Positions 1 to 8,373 of a stretch of DNA of 32,355 nt are shown here, in pieces. The position numbers and the translations under genes were made by a program. Under the pieces are notes generated by a model that was given only the letters and a program-made list of their open reading frames with translations, was not told the DNA's origin and made no database searches. Source of the DNA: Gemmatimonadota bacterium (GTDB lineage: Bacteria > Gemmatimonadota > Gemmatimonadetes > Longimicrobiales > Gaopeijiaceae); contig JAJDVR010000184.1 of NCBI GenBank assembly GCA_022826025.1, forward strand, positions 1 through 32,355, read 5' to 3'. Each line of letters begins with the position of its first letter. The stretch's first letter is position 1.

Positions 1-1
1 G

Positions 2-322
2 GGGGGCGTGTTCGACGTGTACTCGATGGTGCAGGGGATCGATACCATCATTCCCGTGGACGTCTACGTGCCGGGGTGTCCGCCAAGACCGGAGGGGCTC
101 ATCTACGGGCTCATGATGATTCAGGAGAAGATCCGGCAGGAGCGTCTGAGCGAGCACGGCACGCTGCGCGCCGAGGACCCGGCAGAGGTGGCCCGCGCCC
201 GCGCCGACGCCGACGAGGTGCTGGCGCTCTCCGGACCCTTCGGCAATTCGACCCGGCAGAACCGCGTGAGCGGACCCACCGGATCCGACGCCTCCGACCG
301 GCCCGACGACCGCATTCCGTGA
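2..322 (+). CDS. nuoB: NADH-quinone oxidoreductase subunit B (NuoB), 3' end only
   Basis: This is the C-terminal 106 residues of NuoB, the peripheral-arm subunit that carries cluster N2 and hands electrons to quinone. The visible part has the family signature [11 protein letters not shown], then VPGCPPRPE, whose Cys is the last N2 ligand. The other ligands lie upstream of the window. After the conserved helix ([11 protein letters not shown]) there is a tail of about 60 hydrophilic, Ala/Arg/Asp-rich residues, which looks long for the family and unconserved. The stop TGA (320-322) overlaps the GTG start of nuoC. The reading frame is open to the left edge, so the gene is cut by the window rather than truncated. 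Identity is secure because the rest of the nuo operon follows. Confidence 0.96.
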   Translation, partial: GGVFDVYSMVQGIDTIIPVDVYVPGCPPRPEGLIYGLMMIQEKIRQERLSEHGTLRAEDPAEVARARADADEVLALSGPFGNSTRQNRVSGPTGSDASDRPDDRIP

Positions 323-948
323 CCCGAGCCGACCGCCACGGAAAACCGGCTTCCGCCACCGTCGAAGCCCTGCGCGCGGCTTTCCCCGAGGCAGTCGTGC
401 GCGACCTGGTGCAATCGGGAGACCAGCAGGTGGTCTACATCGACCCGGGCCGCAATGCGGAGGTGCTGGACTGGCTGCGCACCGACCCCGGCGAGCGCTT
501 CAACCTGCTCGTCGACGTTACCGCGGTCGATTACGGCGACGGGCGCCCGCTCGAGGTCGTCTACCAGCTCTGGTCCATACCGCACCGCAAGGCGCTGCGG
601 GTGAAGTGCGAGCTCCCGCTTTCCCGCCTCGCGATCGCCTCCGTGACCGCTCTCTGGAGCGCGGCCGACTGGCTTGAGCGCGAGGTCTACGATCTGTTCG
701 GGATCGAGTTCCGGGGACACCCGGACCTGCGCCGCATTCTCATGCCCGAGAATTACGCCGAAGGCCATCCCCTGCGGAAGGACTTCCCGCTGCGCGGCCG
801 CTTCTCCCGCGCAGAGCAGACCCGGCGCGCCCTCTCCCAGGACATGGAGCAGTACTACATGCCGGAGGAGATGGAGGGACGCGGCGCTCCTCAGCTGGTC
901 CCGGCGGACGAGTCGCCTGCCTCCGCCCCGGGGAGCACGGGCCGATGA
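319..948 (+). CDS. nuoC: NADH-quinone oxidoreductase subunit C (NuoC, 30 kDa)
   Basis: This is a peripheral-arm subunit of complex I that helps hold the hydrogenase-derived module together; it binds no cofactor. The 209-aa product has the 30-kDa-subunit signature [20 protein letters not shown] near residue 125, then [21 protein letters not shown] chose the GTG at 319 because it overlaps the nuoB stop as GTGA and gives a normal family length. The ORF-track start at 76 would place about 80 spurious residues inside nuoB. The product is NuoC alone, not the NuoCD fusion of enterobacteria. The C-terminal 35 residues (rich in Pro, Ala, Glu) look variable. The gene overlaps nuoD by 4 nt (ATGA). Confidence 0.96.
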   Translation: MTRADRHGKPASATVEALRAAFPEAVVRDLVQSGDQQVVYIDPGRNAEVLDWLRTDPGERFNLLVDVTAVDYGDGRPLEVVYQLWSIPHRKALRVKCELPLSRLAIASVTALWSAADWLEREVYDLFGIEFRGHPDLRRILMPENYAEGHPLRKDFPLRGRFSRAEQTRRALSQDMEQYYMPEEMEGRGAPQLVPADESPASAPGSTGR

Positions 949-2222
949 CGCGCCGGACGGTGGAGATCCCGGTGGGGCGGGGAGCGGAGATGGGGATGGA
1001 CGCCCGGCCCGCCATGGGGCCGCTTGCGCCCGTTGATGTCGCAGAGCCCGACATCGGCTCCGAGGAGATGCTCATCAACATCGGGCCCCAGCACCCCGCC
1101 ACGCACGGCGTGCTGAGGCTCATCTGCGAGCTGGACGGAGAGACCGTGGTGTCGGTCACGCCGCATATCGGCTACCTGCACTCCTCGTTCGAGAAGCTGG
1201 GCGAGTACCGCACGTACAACCAGATCGTGCCGCTGACCGACCGCATGGACTACCTGGCGCCGCTCATCTACAACTGTGCCTACGCCATGGCGGTCGAGAA
1301 GCTGATGGGCATCGAGGTCACGGAGCGCTGCAAGGTGGTGCGGGTGATCTGCCTGGAGCTGGACCGCATCTTCTCGCACCTGCTCTGGCTGGGAACCACC
1401 GCCATCGACGTCGGAGCCTTCACCCCCTTCCTGTACGCATTCCAGGAGCGCGAGCGCATCTACCAGCTGCACGAGGAACTGACGGGCGCCCGCATCACGA
1501 CCTCTGCCACGCGCATCGGGGGCATGATGTCGGACCTGCCGCCCGGCTGGGCCGAGGGCGTGCGCGATTTCATCGACACCTTCCCCCGGACGCTGAACGA
1601 GATCGACGCGCTGCTCACCACCAACGCGATCCATCAGGGCCGCACCATCGACATCGGCGCGATCGGTCCGGAAGACGCGGTTGACTGCGGTCTGACCGGC
1701 CCCAACCTGCGCGCCAGCGGCGTGGACTACGACGTGCGCAAGGACCGGCCCTACTACGACTACGAGACCTACGACTTCGAGGTCCCGGTCGGCGAGAACG
1801 GCGACTGCTACGACCGCTACCTGGTGCGCATGGAGGAGATGCGCCAGAGTGTGGCCATCCTGCACCAGGCGCTGGACCACCTCCCCGGTGGTCCCATCAA
1901 CGTGGAGGACCCGCGCATCAGCCTGCCGAGCAAGACCGACTGCATGAGCGACATGGAGTCGATGATCCACCACTTCAAGCTCATCATGGACGGCATCAGC
2001 GCGCCCGCCGAGGACTGCTACTTCGCCGTGGAGGGGTCGAAGGGGGAGCTGGGCATGTACCTGGTGGGCGACGGCGGTCCCAAGCCGGTGCGCTGGCGCA
2101 TCCGTCCGCCGTCCTTCGTCAACCTTTCCGCGATCGCGAAGCTTGCCGAGGGGCACCTCGTGGCCGACCTCATCATGATCAACGCGAGCCTCGACATCGT
2201 CCTGGGCGAGATCGACCGATGA
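945..2222 (+). CDS. nuoD: NADH-quinone oxidoreductase subunit D (NuoD, 49 kDa)
   Basis: NuoD is the 49-kDa subunit. With NuoB it forms the quinone-reduction pocket at the base of the peripheral arm. The 425-aa product contains NIGPQHPATHGVLRL (near residues 45-60), whose His-containing loop lines the quinone site. The core YLHSSFEKLGEYRTYNQ and the C-terminal ending DIVLGEIDR are typical of the family. About 40 residues precede the conserved start of the fold. An internal ATG could be the true start, but the ATGA overlap with nuoC favours 945. The gene overlaps nuoE by 4 nt. No key residue appears to be missing. The large antisense ORFs over this gene are G+C-driven shadows. Confidence 0.97.
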   Translation: MTRRTVEIPVGRGAEMGMDARPAMGPLAPVDVAEPDIGSEEMLINIGPQHPATHGVLRLICELDGETVVSVTPHIGYLHSSFEKLGEYRTYNQIVPLTDRMDYLAPLIYNCAYAMAVEKLMGIEVTERCKVVRVICLELDRIFSHLLWLGTTAIDVGAFTPFLYAFQERERIYQLHEELTGARITTSATRIGGMMSDLPPGWAEGVRDFIDTFPRTLNEIDALLTTNAIHQGRTIDIGAIGPEDAVDCGLTGPNLRASGVDYDVRKDRPYYDYETYDFEVPVGENGDCYDRYLVRMEEMRQSVAILHQALDHLPGGPINVEDPRISLPSKTDCMSDMESMIHHFKLIMDGISAPAEDCYFAVEGSKGELGMYLVGDGGPKPVRWRIRPPSFVNLSAIAKLAEGHLVADLIMINASLDIVLGEIDR

Positions 2223-2881
2223 GCACTTCCGCCCGCGTACCCTTCCGCAACCCCGGCTGGGCCGGCAACACGGGAGAGTTCGACCTCACCGAAGCGGATG
2301 TGCGCGGCACCGACTTCGTGGGCGAGCGGCCTCTCGACGGAGGTCACGAATCGGCTGCTCCCTCGTATCCCTACATGCTCCCGGACAAGGATCCGGACGC
2401 GGTCCTCTTCGAGGGTCCGTACAGGGAGCGGTTCGAGAAGATTCGCGCGCGCTACCCCACCGCGCGCGCCGCTCTCATTCCTGCGCTGAATCTGGCCCAG
2501 GAGCTGCGCGGTCACATCTCCCCCGAGACGATGGACGAGGTGGCTGCGCTTCTCGGCCTGGCGTCGGCCGAGGTACGCGGGACGGTCACCTTCTACACGA
2601 TGTACAACAAGCAGCCGGTGGGGCGGTTCCTCATCCAGGTCTGCACCAACATCAGCTGCAGCCTGTGCAAAGGCGAGGAGGTGCTGGACGCCTTTCTCCG
2701 ACACACGGGCACCGAATTGGGTGAGACCTCCGAGGACGGCGACTTCACCGTCATCGAGGTGGAATGCCTGGCTGCGTGCGGCTTCCCGGTCGCCGTACAG
2801 ATCAACTCCCGCTACTACGAGAACGTGCTGCCGGACGGCGTGCCCGCCCTCCTGCAGCGTCTCGGGGAGCGTGGCGAGTAG
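2219..2881 (+). CDS. nuoE: NADH-quinone oxidoreductase subunit E (NuoE, 24 kDa)
   Basis: NuoE is the 24-kDa thioredoxin-fold subunit that binds the [2Fe-2S] cluster N1a in the NADH-dehydrogenase module, beside NuoF. The four ligands are visible as CTNISC (C142 and C147) and CLAAC (C183 and C187). The conserved TVTFYTMYNKQPVG stretch lies just before them. At 220 aa it is longer than many homologues because about 60 extra N-terminal residues (rich in Gly, Asp and Pro) precede the helical domain that begins near FEKIRARYP. The start overlaps nuoD by 4 nt. The stop TAG (2879-2881) is followed directly by the nuoF ATG with no spacer, which suggests coupled translation. Confidence 0.96.
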   Translation: MSTSARVPFRNPGWAGNTGEFDLTEADVRGTDFVGERPLDGGHESAAPSYPYMLPDKDPDAVLFEGPYRERFEKIRARYPTARAALIPALNLAQELRGHISPETMDEVAALLGLASAEVRGTVTFYTMYNKQPVGRFLIQVCTNISCSLCKGEEVLDAFLRHTGTELGETSEDGDFTVIEVECLAACGFPVAVQINSRYYENVLPDGVPALLQRLGERGE

Positions 2882-4174
2882 ATGGCCTACCCCTATGTGC
2901 ACGCACGCGAGGTGCGCATGATCTCCCGCAACTTCGGGGATCCCGGAGCGCGCACGCTCGACGGCTACCGGGACCGGGGCGGGTACCGGGGACTCGAGCG
3001 GGCTTTCGAGATCGGGCCGGCGGCGGTGATCGAGGAGGTCAAGGCATCAGGGCTGCGGGGCAGGGGAGGGGCGGGTTTCCCCACCGGACTCAAGTGGAGC
3101 TTCATGCCGAAGGCCGGGGTCAAGCCGCATTACCTCCTGTGCAACGCCGACGAATCGGAGCCCGGGACTTTCAAGGACCGCGAGCTGATTCGCTGGGATC
3201 CCCATCAGCTCATCGAGGGATGCCTGATCGCTGCGTATGCGATGGGTGCGCGACACGCCTACATCTATCTCCGCGGCGAGTTCTTCGAGGCCAGCCAGGT
3301 CATCGCGCGGGCGGTCGAGGAAGCGTACGAGCGAGCATTTGCGGGCGAGGACATCCTCGGCTCCGGGATCCACATCGACGTCACCGTCCACGTAGGCGCG
3401 GGCGCCTATATCTGTGGTGAAGAGACCGGGCTCATGAATTCCCTCGAGGGCCGGCGCGGGGAGCCGCGGGTGAAGCCGCCCTTCCCGGCCGCGGTGGGCG
3501 TGTATTCCATGCCCACCACCATCAACAACGTCGAAACGCTGGCGGCCGTGCCCCATATCCTCAGGCACGGGGGCGAGTGGTACAGGCAGTGGGGCACCGA
3601 CAAATCCCCCGGCACCAAGCTCTTCTGCGTGAGCGGCCATGTGGAGAAGCCCGGCAACTACGAGTTGCCGCTGGGCTTTCCGATGATGGAGCTGATCGAG
3701 GACGTGTGCGGCGGCGTGGCCGAAGGGCGGGCGCTCAAGTCCGTGATCCCGGGCGGCAGTTCCGTTCCGCTCATGGATGTGGAGGATTGCCGGGAATGCA
3801 CGCTGTGCTATGAGGGAGTGGAGGCCGCCGGCTCGATGCTCGGCTGCGCATCGGTGATCGTGATGGACGACCGCACCAACATCGTTCGGGAAGTGCGGCG
3901 CATGGTGCAGTTCTACGCACACGAGTCGTGCGGCCAGTGCACGCCCTGCCGCGAGGGCACCTCCTGGATGACGCAGGTGCTTCGCCGCATCGAGGCGGGC
4001 AGGGGCAACGAGTCCGACCTGGACACCCTGCTCGACATGAGCGCCCAGATGACCGGCACCACCATCTGCGTGCTCTCCGATTCGGCGGCGGCCCCGGTTG
4101 TCTCGTCCATCGAGAAGTTCCGCGACGAATACCTGGCCCTGATCCATGGCGGCGTCACGGCGGAGGTCGCGTGA
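2882..4174 (+). CDS. nuoF: NADH-quinone oxidoreductase subunit F (NuoF, 51 kDa), FMN/NADH-binding
   Basis: NuoF is the entry point of complex I: it binds NADH, FMN and the [4Fe-4S] cluster N3. The 430-aa product has the glycine-rich nucleotide-binding loop GRGGAGFPTGLKW (about residues 60-72). It also has the FMN-site segment YICGEETGLMNSLEGRRG and the N3 ligands C350-x2-C353-x2-C356 plus C396 in the fixed spacing of the family. The ATG abuts the nuoE stop. The stop TGA overlaps the GTG start of nuoG (GTGA). Length and motifs are standard, with nothing missing. Confidence 0.98.
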   Translation: MAYPYVHAREVRMISRNFGDPGARTLDGYRDRGGYRGLERAFEIGPAAVIEEVKASGLRGRGGAGFPTGLKWSFMPKAGVKPHYLLCNADESEPGTFKDRELIRWDPHQLIEGCLIAAYAMGARHAYIYLRGEFFEASQVIARAVEEAYERAFAGEDILGSGIHIDVTVHVGAGAYICGEETGLMNSLEGRRGEPRVKPPFPAAVGVYSMPTTINNVETLAAVPHILRHGGEWYRQWGTDKSPGTKLFCVSGHVEKPGNYELPLGFPMMELIEDVCGGVAEGRALKSVIPGGSSVPLMDVEDCRECTLCYEGVEAAGSMLGCASVIVMDDRTNIVREVRRMVQFYAHESCGQCTPCREGTSWMTQVLRRIEAGRGNESDLDTLLDMSAQMTGTTICVLSDSAAAPVVSSIEKFRDEYLALIHGGVTAEVA

Positions 4175-5763
4175 GTACGGTCACCCTGACCATCGACGGC
4201 CGCCGGGTCACTGTCCCTGAGGGCACCTCGCTGCTGCATGCGGCCGAGGAGATCGGCGTGGAGGTGCCGCACTACTGCTATCATCCCGCGCTTTCCGCGC
4301 CCGCCCAGTGCCGCCTCTGCCTGGTTGACGTGGAGGGCGCGCCCAAGCCCATGCCCTCCTGCGTCACCCAGGCCCAGGATGGCCAGGTGGTGCGCACCGA
4401 CGAGGGGCTGGCGCGCGAGATGCGCAAGGGCGTGCTCGAGTTCTACCTCATCAACCACCCGCTGGACTGTCCCATCTGCGACCAGTCGGGGGAGTGCAAG
4501 CTGCAGGATTACGTTCACTCCGAGGGCCGCGCGCACGGCCGCGGTGTCGAGCCCAAGCGCGTGTTCGGCCGCGACGACTTCGGAGGCGACGTCCTCTTCT
4601 ACGGGGACCGCTGCGTCATGTGCACGCGCTGCGTGCGCTTCATGGAGGAGATGGCGGGGGATCCCGTCCTGACGGTAGTGGAGCGGGGCGACCGGGCGGT
4701 CATCGACACCTTCTTCGAGCAGGGGCTGAGGGACTCGCCCTACTCGGGCAACATCGTCGACATCTGCCCGGTGGGCGCACTGGTCTCGAAGGACTTCCTG
4801 CACAAGGCGCGCGCCTGGGACCTCGACCACACCTCGTCCGTGTGCCCCAACTGCTCTCAGGGATGCAACATCGACATCCACACCCGCGACAACGTGGTGC
4901 ATCGGCTCAAGCCTCGGGAAAACCCGGAAGTGAACGGCCACTGGATGTGCGACTACGGCCGTGGCCATTACGAGTGGATGAACCGGAGCGACCGTATCGA
5001 GAAGCCCTTCGCGCGAGGGGACGATGGCTGGTCGGCGCCGGGATGGCACGAAGCGCTCTCCTCGCTGCGGGAGCGGCTCGAGGATTGCCGCGGCCCCGTC
5101 CACGCGGTCGTGTCAGCTCACGCGTCCAACGAGGACCTGGGCGCCCTCCGCGAGTTCGTGGAGCGCCTCGGCGGAGGCGACATAGTGTACCGCTCGGCGA
5201 GAGCGGCGGACGAGGTCCCGCTGCCCGGCTTCCCCGTGCTGGCCCGCCGTCGCGACCTGGCGCCCAACACGCGGGGCGCCGAACTGCTGGGGCTGCGCCG
5301 GGTGGGAAGCGACGACGCCAGCGGGGGGCTCGACGAGGTCGCGGCCGGCACCGGCACGCTGATCGTCCTGGGTGACGAACTGGCCGATCAGCCGGAGGAC
5401 TTCGGCTCGCGCGCGGAACTCTTCGTGTACCTCGGAGCGCACCCGGCGCCGGCCGCCCGCAGCGCGCACTTCGTGCTCCCGGTCACCACCTTCGCGGAGC
5501 AGGAGGGAACCTTCACCAACATGCAGACCCGGGTGCAGCGCTTCGAGCCCGCGCTCAGGGCCACCGGGAACGCCCAGCCCGCGTGGCAGGTGCTCGGCGC
5601 CCTGACCGCCTCCCTCGCGGGAGAACCGGCGCCGGCGAGCGCGGCGGAGGCATTCGACCGGCTCGCGGCAGGCGTGCCGGAGTTCGAGGGCCTCGGCTAC
5701 GACCGGTTGGGCGTGCACGGTGTGCCCGCGAACCGTCCCGCGGCCCTCGCGGGAGACCGATGA
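4171..5763 (+). CDS. nuoG: NADH-quinone oxidoreductase subunit G (NuoG, 75 kDa), compact form
   Basis: NuoG carries the Fe-S chain that links NuoF to NuoI. The 530-aa product has an N-terminal ferredoxin domain with N1b ligands C36, C47, C50 and C64, then N5 as H96, C100, C103 and C109. N4 is C148, C151, C154 and C199. A fourth set, C225-x2-C228-x3-C232 with C260, matches the off-pathway N7 cluster. The following molybdopterin-oxidoreductase-like domain is only about 270 residues, ending with a recognisable VLPVTTFAEQEGTFTN segment; E. coli NuoG is about 900 residues. The GTG at 4171 was chosen because it overlaps the nuoF stop and begins the ferredoxin fold at once. The ORF-track start at 3928 lies inside nuoF. 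I see no frameshift, so the short length appears native. Confidence 0.95.
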   Translation: MSTVTLTIDGRRVTVPEGTSLLHAAEEIGVEVPHYCYHPALSAPAQCRLCLVDVEGAPKPMPSCVTQAQDGQVVRTDEGLAREMRKGVLEFYLINHPLDCPICDQSGECKLQDYVHSEGRAHGRGVEPKRVFGRDDFGGDVLFYGDRCVMCTRCVRFMEEMAGDPVLTVVERGDRAVIDTFFEQGLRDSPYSGNIVDICPVGALVSKDFLHKARAWDLDHTSSVCPNCSQGCNIDIHTRDNVVHRLKPRENPEVNGHWMCDYGRGHYEWMNRSDRIEKPFARGDDGWSAPGWHEALSSLRERLEDCRGPVHAVVSAHASNEDLGALREFVERLGGGDIVYRSARAADEVPLPGFPVLARRRDLAPNTRGAELLGLRRVGSDDASGGLDEVAAGTGTLIVLGDELADQPEDFGSRAELFVYLGAHPAPAARSAHFVLPVTTFAEQEGTFTNMQTRVQRFEPALRATGNAQPAWQVLGALTASLAGEPAPASAAEAFDRLAAGVPEFEGLGYDRLGVHGVPANRPAALAGDR

Positions 5764-7019
5764 ACGAACTTTCGCCGACGGCCTTCCTGATCGCCGCCGC
5801 CGTCAAGGTGCTGGCCGTGTTCACGGCGCTGATGGTGGCGATCATGTACGCCACCTGGGCCGAACGGCGCCTCTCGGCCTTCATCCAGGATCGCCTGGGA
5901 CCGAACCGGGTGGGCCCGTTCGGGCTCCTGCAGCCCATCGCCGACGGGCTCAAGAACATCATCAAGGAGGAGACCAGTCCGGCCACCGCGTCGCGCTTCT
6001 TCTTCGTTCTGGGCCCGATGCTGTCGATCATGCCGGCGCTCGTCACCTTCGCCGTGATTCCCTTCGCGGCCCCGTTGCCCACACCGTGGGGAACCGTGGA
6101 CATGGTGGTCGCCGATCTGCCGGTGGGAGTGCTCTACATCCTCGCCATCGGCTCGCTCGGCGTGTACGGCATCTTCCTGGGAGGATGGTCCTCCAACAAC
6201 AAGTACGCGCTTCTGGGCGGCCTGCGCGCCTCTGCTCAGATGGTGAGCTACGAGGTCGGGCTGGGGCTCTCGCTGATCCCGGTCATGATGCTGGCGGGCA
6301 ACGTCACCCTGACCCGGATGGTGGCCGATCAGCAGCTGGGGCTGTGGTACATCCTGCCGCTGTCGCTCGGCTTCCTGCTCTTCCTGATCTCGGCGTTCGC
6401 GGAGACCAACCGGCTGCCCTTCGACATGCCGGAGGCCGAATCCGAACTCGTGACGGGATATCACACCGAGTACTCGTCGATGAAGTTCAGCATGTTCTTC
6501 ATCGCCGAATACGCGCACGTGATCACCGCCTCGGCGCTCATGGCCACGCTGTTCCTGGGGGGATGGGACATCCCGTTCTGGGCGGGTGACAACTTCATCC
6601 CGCACGAGGGGGGGCTCGTTGCCGGCTTCACGGCGGCGGGCGAGCCCATTCCCGCCCGGCTGTCCATCTGGACCACGCTGCTCACCCTGGGCGCCTTCTC
6701 GCTCAAGACAGCCTTCTTCGTGATCCTCTACATCTGGGTGCGCTGGACCCTTCCGCGCTTCCGCTACGACCAGGTCATGCATCTGGGCTGGAAGGTGATG
6801 TTGCCCACCGCGCTCGCCTACGTCATGCTCGTGGCCGCCACCATCCTGGTGCTGGATCAGCTGGGTGTGTCCGGCGGACCGGGCTTCGCCCTGGCGCTGA
6901 CCGGAGTGAGTCTCGTCGCCACCGCCATGTTTGCCCTGTACCTCGACCGCGGCCGCATCATCACCGGGGCCGCGCCAGCCGGACGGGCCGCCCGCGCGGC
7001 GCCGGCCGCCCACCCATGA
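5760..7019 (+). CDS. nuoH: NADH-quinone oxidoreductase subunit H (NuoH), membrane subunit at the quinone site
   Basis: NuoH is the membrane subunit that anchors the peripheral arm and forms the quinone tunnel and first proton channel. The 419-aa product is mostly hydrophobic with about eight or nine membrane helices. Diagnostic segments are the amphipathic AERRLSAFIQDRLGPNRVGP near residue 35 and the acidic loop AETNRLPFDMPEAESELVTG, which lies by the quinone chamber. The ATG at 5760 overlaps the nuoG stop by 4 nt; the longer ORF-track version extends back into nuoG. There is an insertion-like hydrophilic loop around FWAGDNFIPHEGG and a short Ala/Arg-rich C-terminal tail (RAARAAPAAHP), both probably variable. 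Confidence 0.97.
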   Translation: MNELSPTAFLIAAAVKVLAVFTALMVAIMYATWAERRLSAFIQDRLGPNRVGPFGLLQPIADGLKNIIKEETSPATASRFFFVLGPMLSIMPALVTFAVIPFAAPLPTPWGTVDMVVADLPVGVLYILAIGSLGVYGIFLGGWSSNNKYALLGGLRASAQMVSYEVGLGLSLIPVMMLAGNVTLTRMVADQQLGLWYILPLSLGFLLFLISAFAETNRLPFDMPEAESELVTGYHTEYSSMKFSMFFIAEYAHVITASALMATLFLGGWDIPFWAGDNFIPHEGGLVAGFTAAGEPIPARLSIWTTLLTLGAFSLKTAFFVILYIWVRWTLPRFRYDQVMHLGWKVMLPTALAYVMLVAATILVLDQLGVSGGPGFALALTGVSLVATAMFALYLDRGRIITGAAPAGRAARAAPAAHP

Positions 7020-7035
7020 TCCCCCGGGAGTCGTC

Positions 7036-7536
7036 ATGGCCATATCGGTGAGAGTGATACGCCGGCCCGAAGCGGCCCGGAGTTCGTATCTGAGAGCCGC
7101 CCTCAAGGGAATGTCGCTGACCTTCCGGCACATGGTGAACCCCCGCAAGGTGACGCGCAGCTATCCGGAGGAGCCCACGGAGCTCCATCCCCGCTGGCGC
7201 GGCACCCACCGCATGGAGGTGCACGCCGACGGGCGCCCGAAGTGCGTCGCCTGCGGCCTCTGTCCAACCGTCTGCCCGGCCAACTGCATCCGCCTGGTCG
7301 GCGGCGAGGACGATCAGGGCAACCGCTACCCCATCGTCTACGAGATCGACGAGTTCCGCTGCATCTTCTGCGGAATGTGCCAGGAGGTGTGCCCGGTGGA
7401 GGCGATCCACGTGGGCCAGCACTTCGAGAACGCCGAGTACACGCGCGAGCGTTTCGTCTACGACCTGGACCGTCTCATGGAACAGGAGCACCCGGTCACC
7501 GCGCTCTGGGACCCCTCCGACCCCGCATCGGAGTGA
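7036..7536 (+). CDS. nuoI: NADH-quinone oxidoreductase subunit I (NuoI), 2x[4Fe-4S] ferredoxin
   Basis: NuoI is a bacterial-type ferredoxin subunit carrying clusters N6a and N6b, which pass electrons from NuoG to NuoB. The 166-aa product has both motifs: C70, C73, C76, C80 (CVACGLCPTVCP) and C109, C112, C115, C119 (CIFCGMCQEVCP). An N-terminal segment (LKGMSLTFRHMV) probably lies on the membrane surface. I took the ATG at 7036 because a GGGAG ribosome-binding site lies just upstream and the family start fits. The track start at 6931 would overlap nuoH by about 90 nt with low-complexity sequence. There is a 16-nt gap after nuoH. Confidence 0.96.
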   Translation: MAISVRVIRRPEAARSSYLRAALKGMSLTFRHMVNPRKVTRSYPEEPTELHPRWRGTHRMEVHADGRPKCVACGLCPTVCPANCIRLVGGEDDQGNRYPIVYEIDEFRCIFCGMCQEVCPVEAIHVGQHFENAEYTRERFVYDLDRLMEQEHPVTALWDPSDPASE

Positions 7537-7540
7537 GGGG

Positions 7541-8065
7541 ATGGAGCTGATCCTCTTCTACGTCTTCGCCGTAACCGTGGTGGGCGGAGGCATCGGGGTG
7601 GTGGCGAGCCGGAACCCCGTGGCCAGCCTCATGTTCATGGTGGTGTCGCTGGCGAGCGTAGCGGGGATCTACGTGCTGCTGGAAGCGCACTTCCTGGCCG
7701 CCATCCAGGTGATGGTCTACGCCGGCGCCATCATGGTGCTCTTCCTGTTCGTGATCATGCTCCTCAACCTGGGGCACGACTACAGGGACGACCTGGTGCG
7801 CGGGCTCTACGCCGTGTGTGCCTTTGTCGTCTCGGGGGCGATCTGCGGGATCCTGGCGACCCGTTTCGGCGGCGCGGAGACGAGCCCGCTGTACGAGAGT
7901 TTCCCCGGCGCCGCGGCAATGGACCTGGAGCTTGCCGAGCGGGGCGCGGTGTCGCTGATCGCGCGGCCGCTCTTCCAGGAGTACGTGGTTCCCTTCGAGA
8001 TCACCGGCATCCTGCTGCTGGTCGCCGTGGTGGGGGCCGTCGCGCTGGCGAAGAAGCGGGTATGA
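7541..8065 (+). CDS. nuoJ: NADH-quinone oxidoreductase subunit J (NuoJ)
   Basis: NuoJ is a small membrane subunit whose third helix rearranges during coupling in complex I. The 174-aa product has about five hydrophobic helices and the conserved [20 protein letters not shown] segment (about residues 48-67) with its pi-bulge-type helix. It starts 4 nt after nuoI, preceded by a purine-rich GAGTGAGGGG. It ends just before the AGGAGG that serves nuoK. The loop between helices 4 and 5 (about residues 108-140) is hydrophilic and probably variable. Confidence 0.94.
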   Translation: MELILFYVFAVTVVGGGIGVVASRNPVASLMFMVVSLASVAGIYVLLEAHFLAAIQVMVYAGAIMVLFLFVIMLLNLGHDYRDDLVRGLYAVCAFVVSGAICGILATRFGGAETSPLYESFPGAAAMDLELAERGAVSLIARPLFQEYVVPFEITGILLLVAVVGAVALAKKRV

Positions 8066-8071
8066 GGAGGG
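8066..8071 (+). promoter_or_regulatory. Shine-Dalgarno site for nuoK
   Basis: A purine-rich GGAGGG directly after the nuoJ stop TGA, 4 nt before the GTG at 8076. It is one of the strongest ribosome-binding sites in the window and supports the GTG start of nuoK. Confidence 0.75.
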
Positions 8072-8075
8072 CCGC

Positions 8076-8369
8076 GTGCTGACCGAGGCCCTGACCACCA
8101 GCGCCCTGCTGTTCGTGATCGGCACCTTCGGGGTGCTGGTGCGGCGGAACGCCATCATCATGTTCCTCTGCATCGAACTCCAGCTGAACGCGGTGAACCT
8201 GGCCCTGGTCGCATTCTCCCGGTACGTCGGCGTTGAGGGGCAGGTCTTCGTCTTCTTCGTCATGACGGTGGCGGCCGCGGAAGCCGCGGTTGGGCTCGCG
8301 ATCATCATCTCCATCTTCCGGCACTACCGGACCGTCAATGTCGACAACTTCAGCCTGCTCAAGTGGTAG
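8076..8369 (+). CDS. nuoK: NADH-quinone oxidoreductase subunit K (NuoK)
   Basis: NuoK is a three-helix antiporter-like subunit that contributes buried glutamates to the proton path. The 97-aa product has E34 in [15 protein letters not shown] and E69 in [13 protein letters not shown], corresponding to the two essential membrane glutamates of E. coli NuoK (E36 and E72). Translation starts at GTG 8076, supported by the GGAGG 5 nt upstream and by normal family length. The stop is followed after 4 nt by nuoL. Confidence 0.96.
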   Translation: MLTEALTTSALLFVIGTFGVLVRRNAIIMFLCIELQLNAVNLALVAFSRYVGVEGQVFVFFVMTVAAAEAAVGLAIIISIFRHYRTVNVDNFSLLKW

Positions 8370-8373
8370 GTAG

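Noticed and set aside
76-948. Longer nuoC beginning at 76
   Set aside because: The extra 81 residues are off-frame nuoB sequence (Arg-rich). The GTG at 319 overlaps the nuoB stop and gives the proper NuoC length.
5697-7148. 483-aa antisense ORF opposite nuoH and nuoI
   Set aside because: It is compositionally biased (Gly, His, Asp, Glu) and lies opposite clear nuoH and nuoI. It is a shadow.
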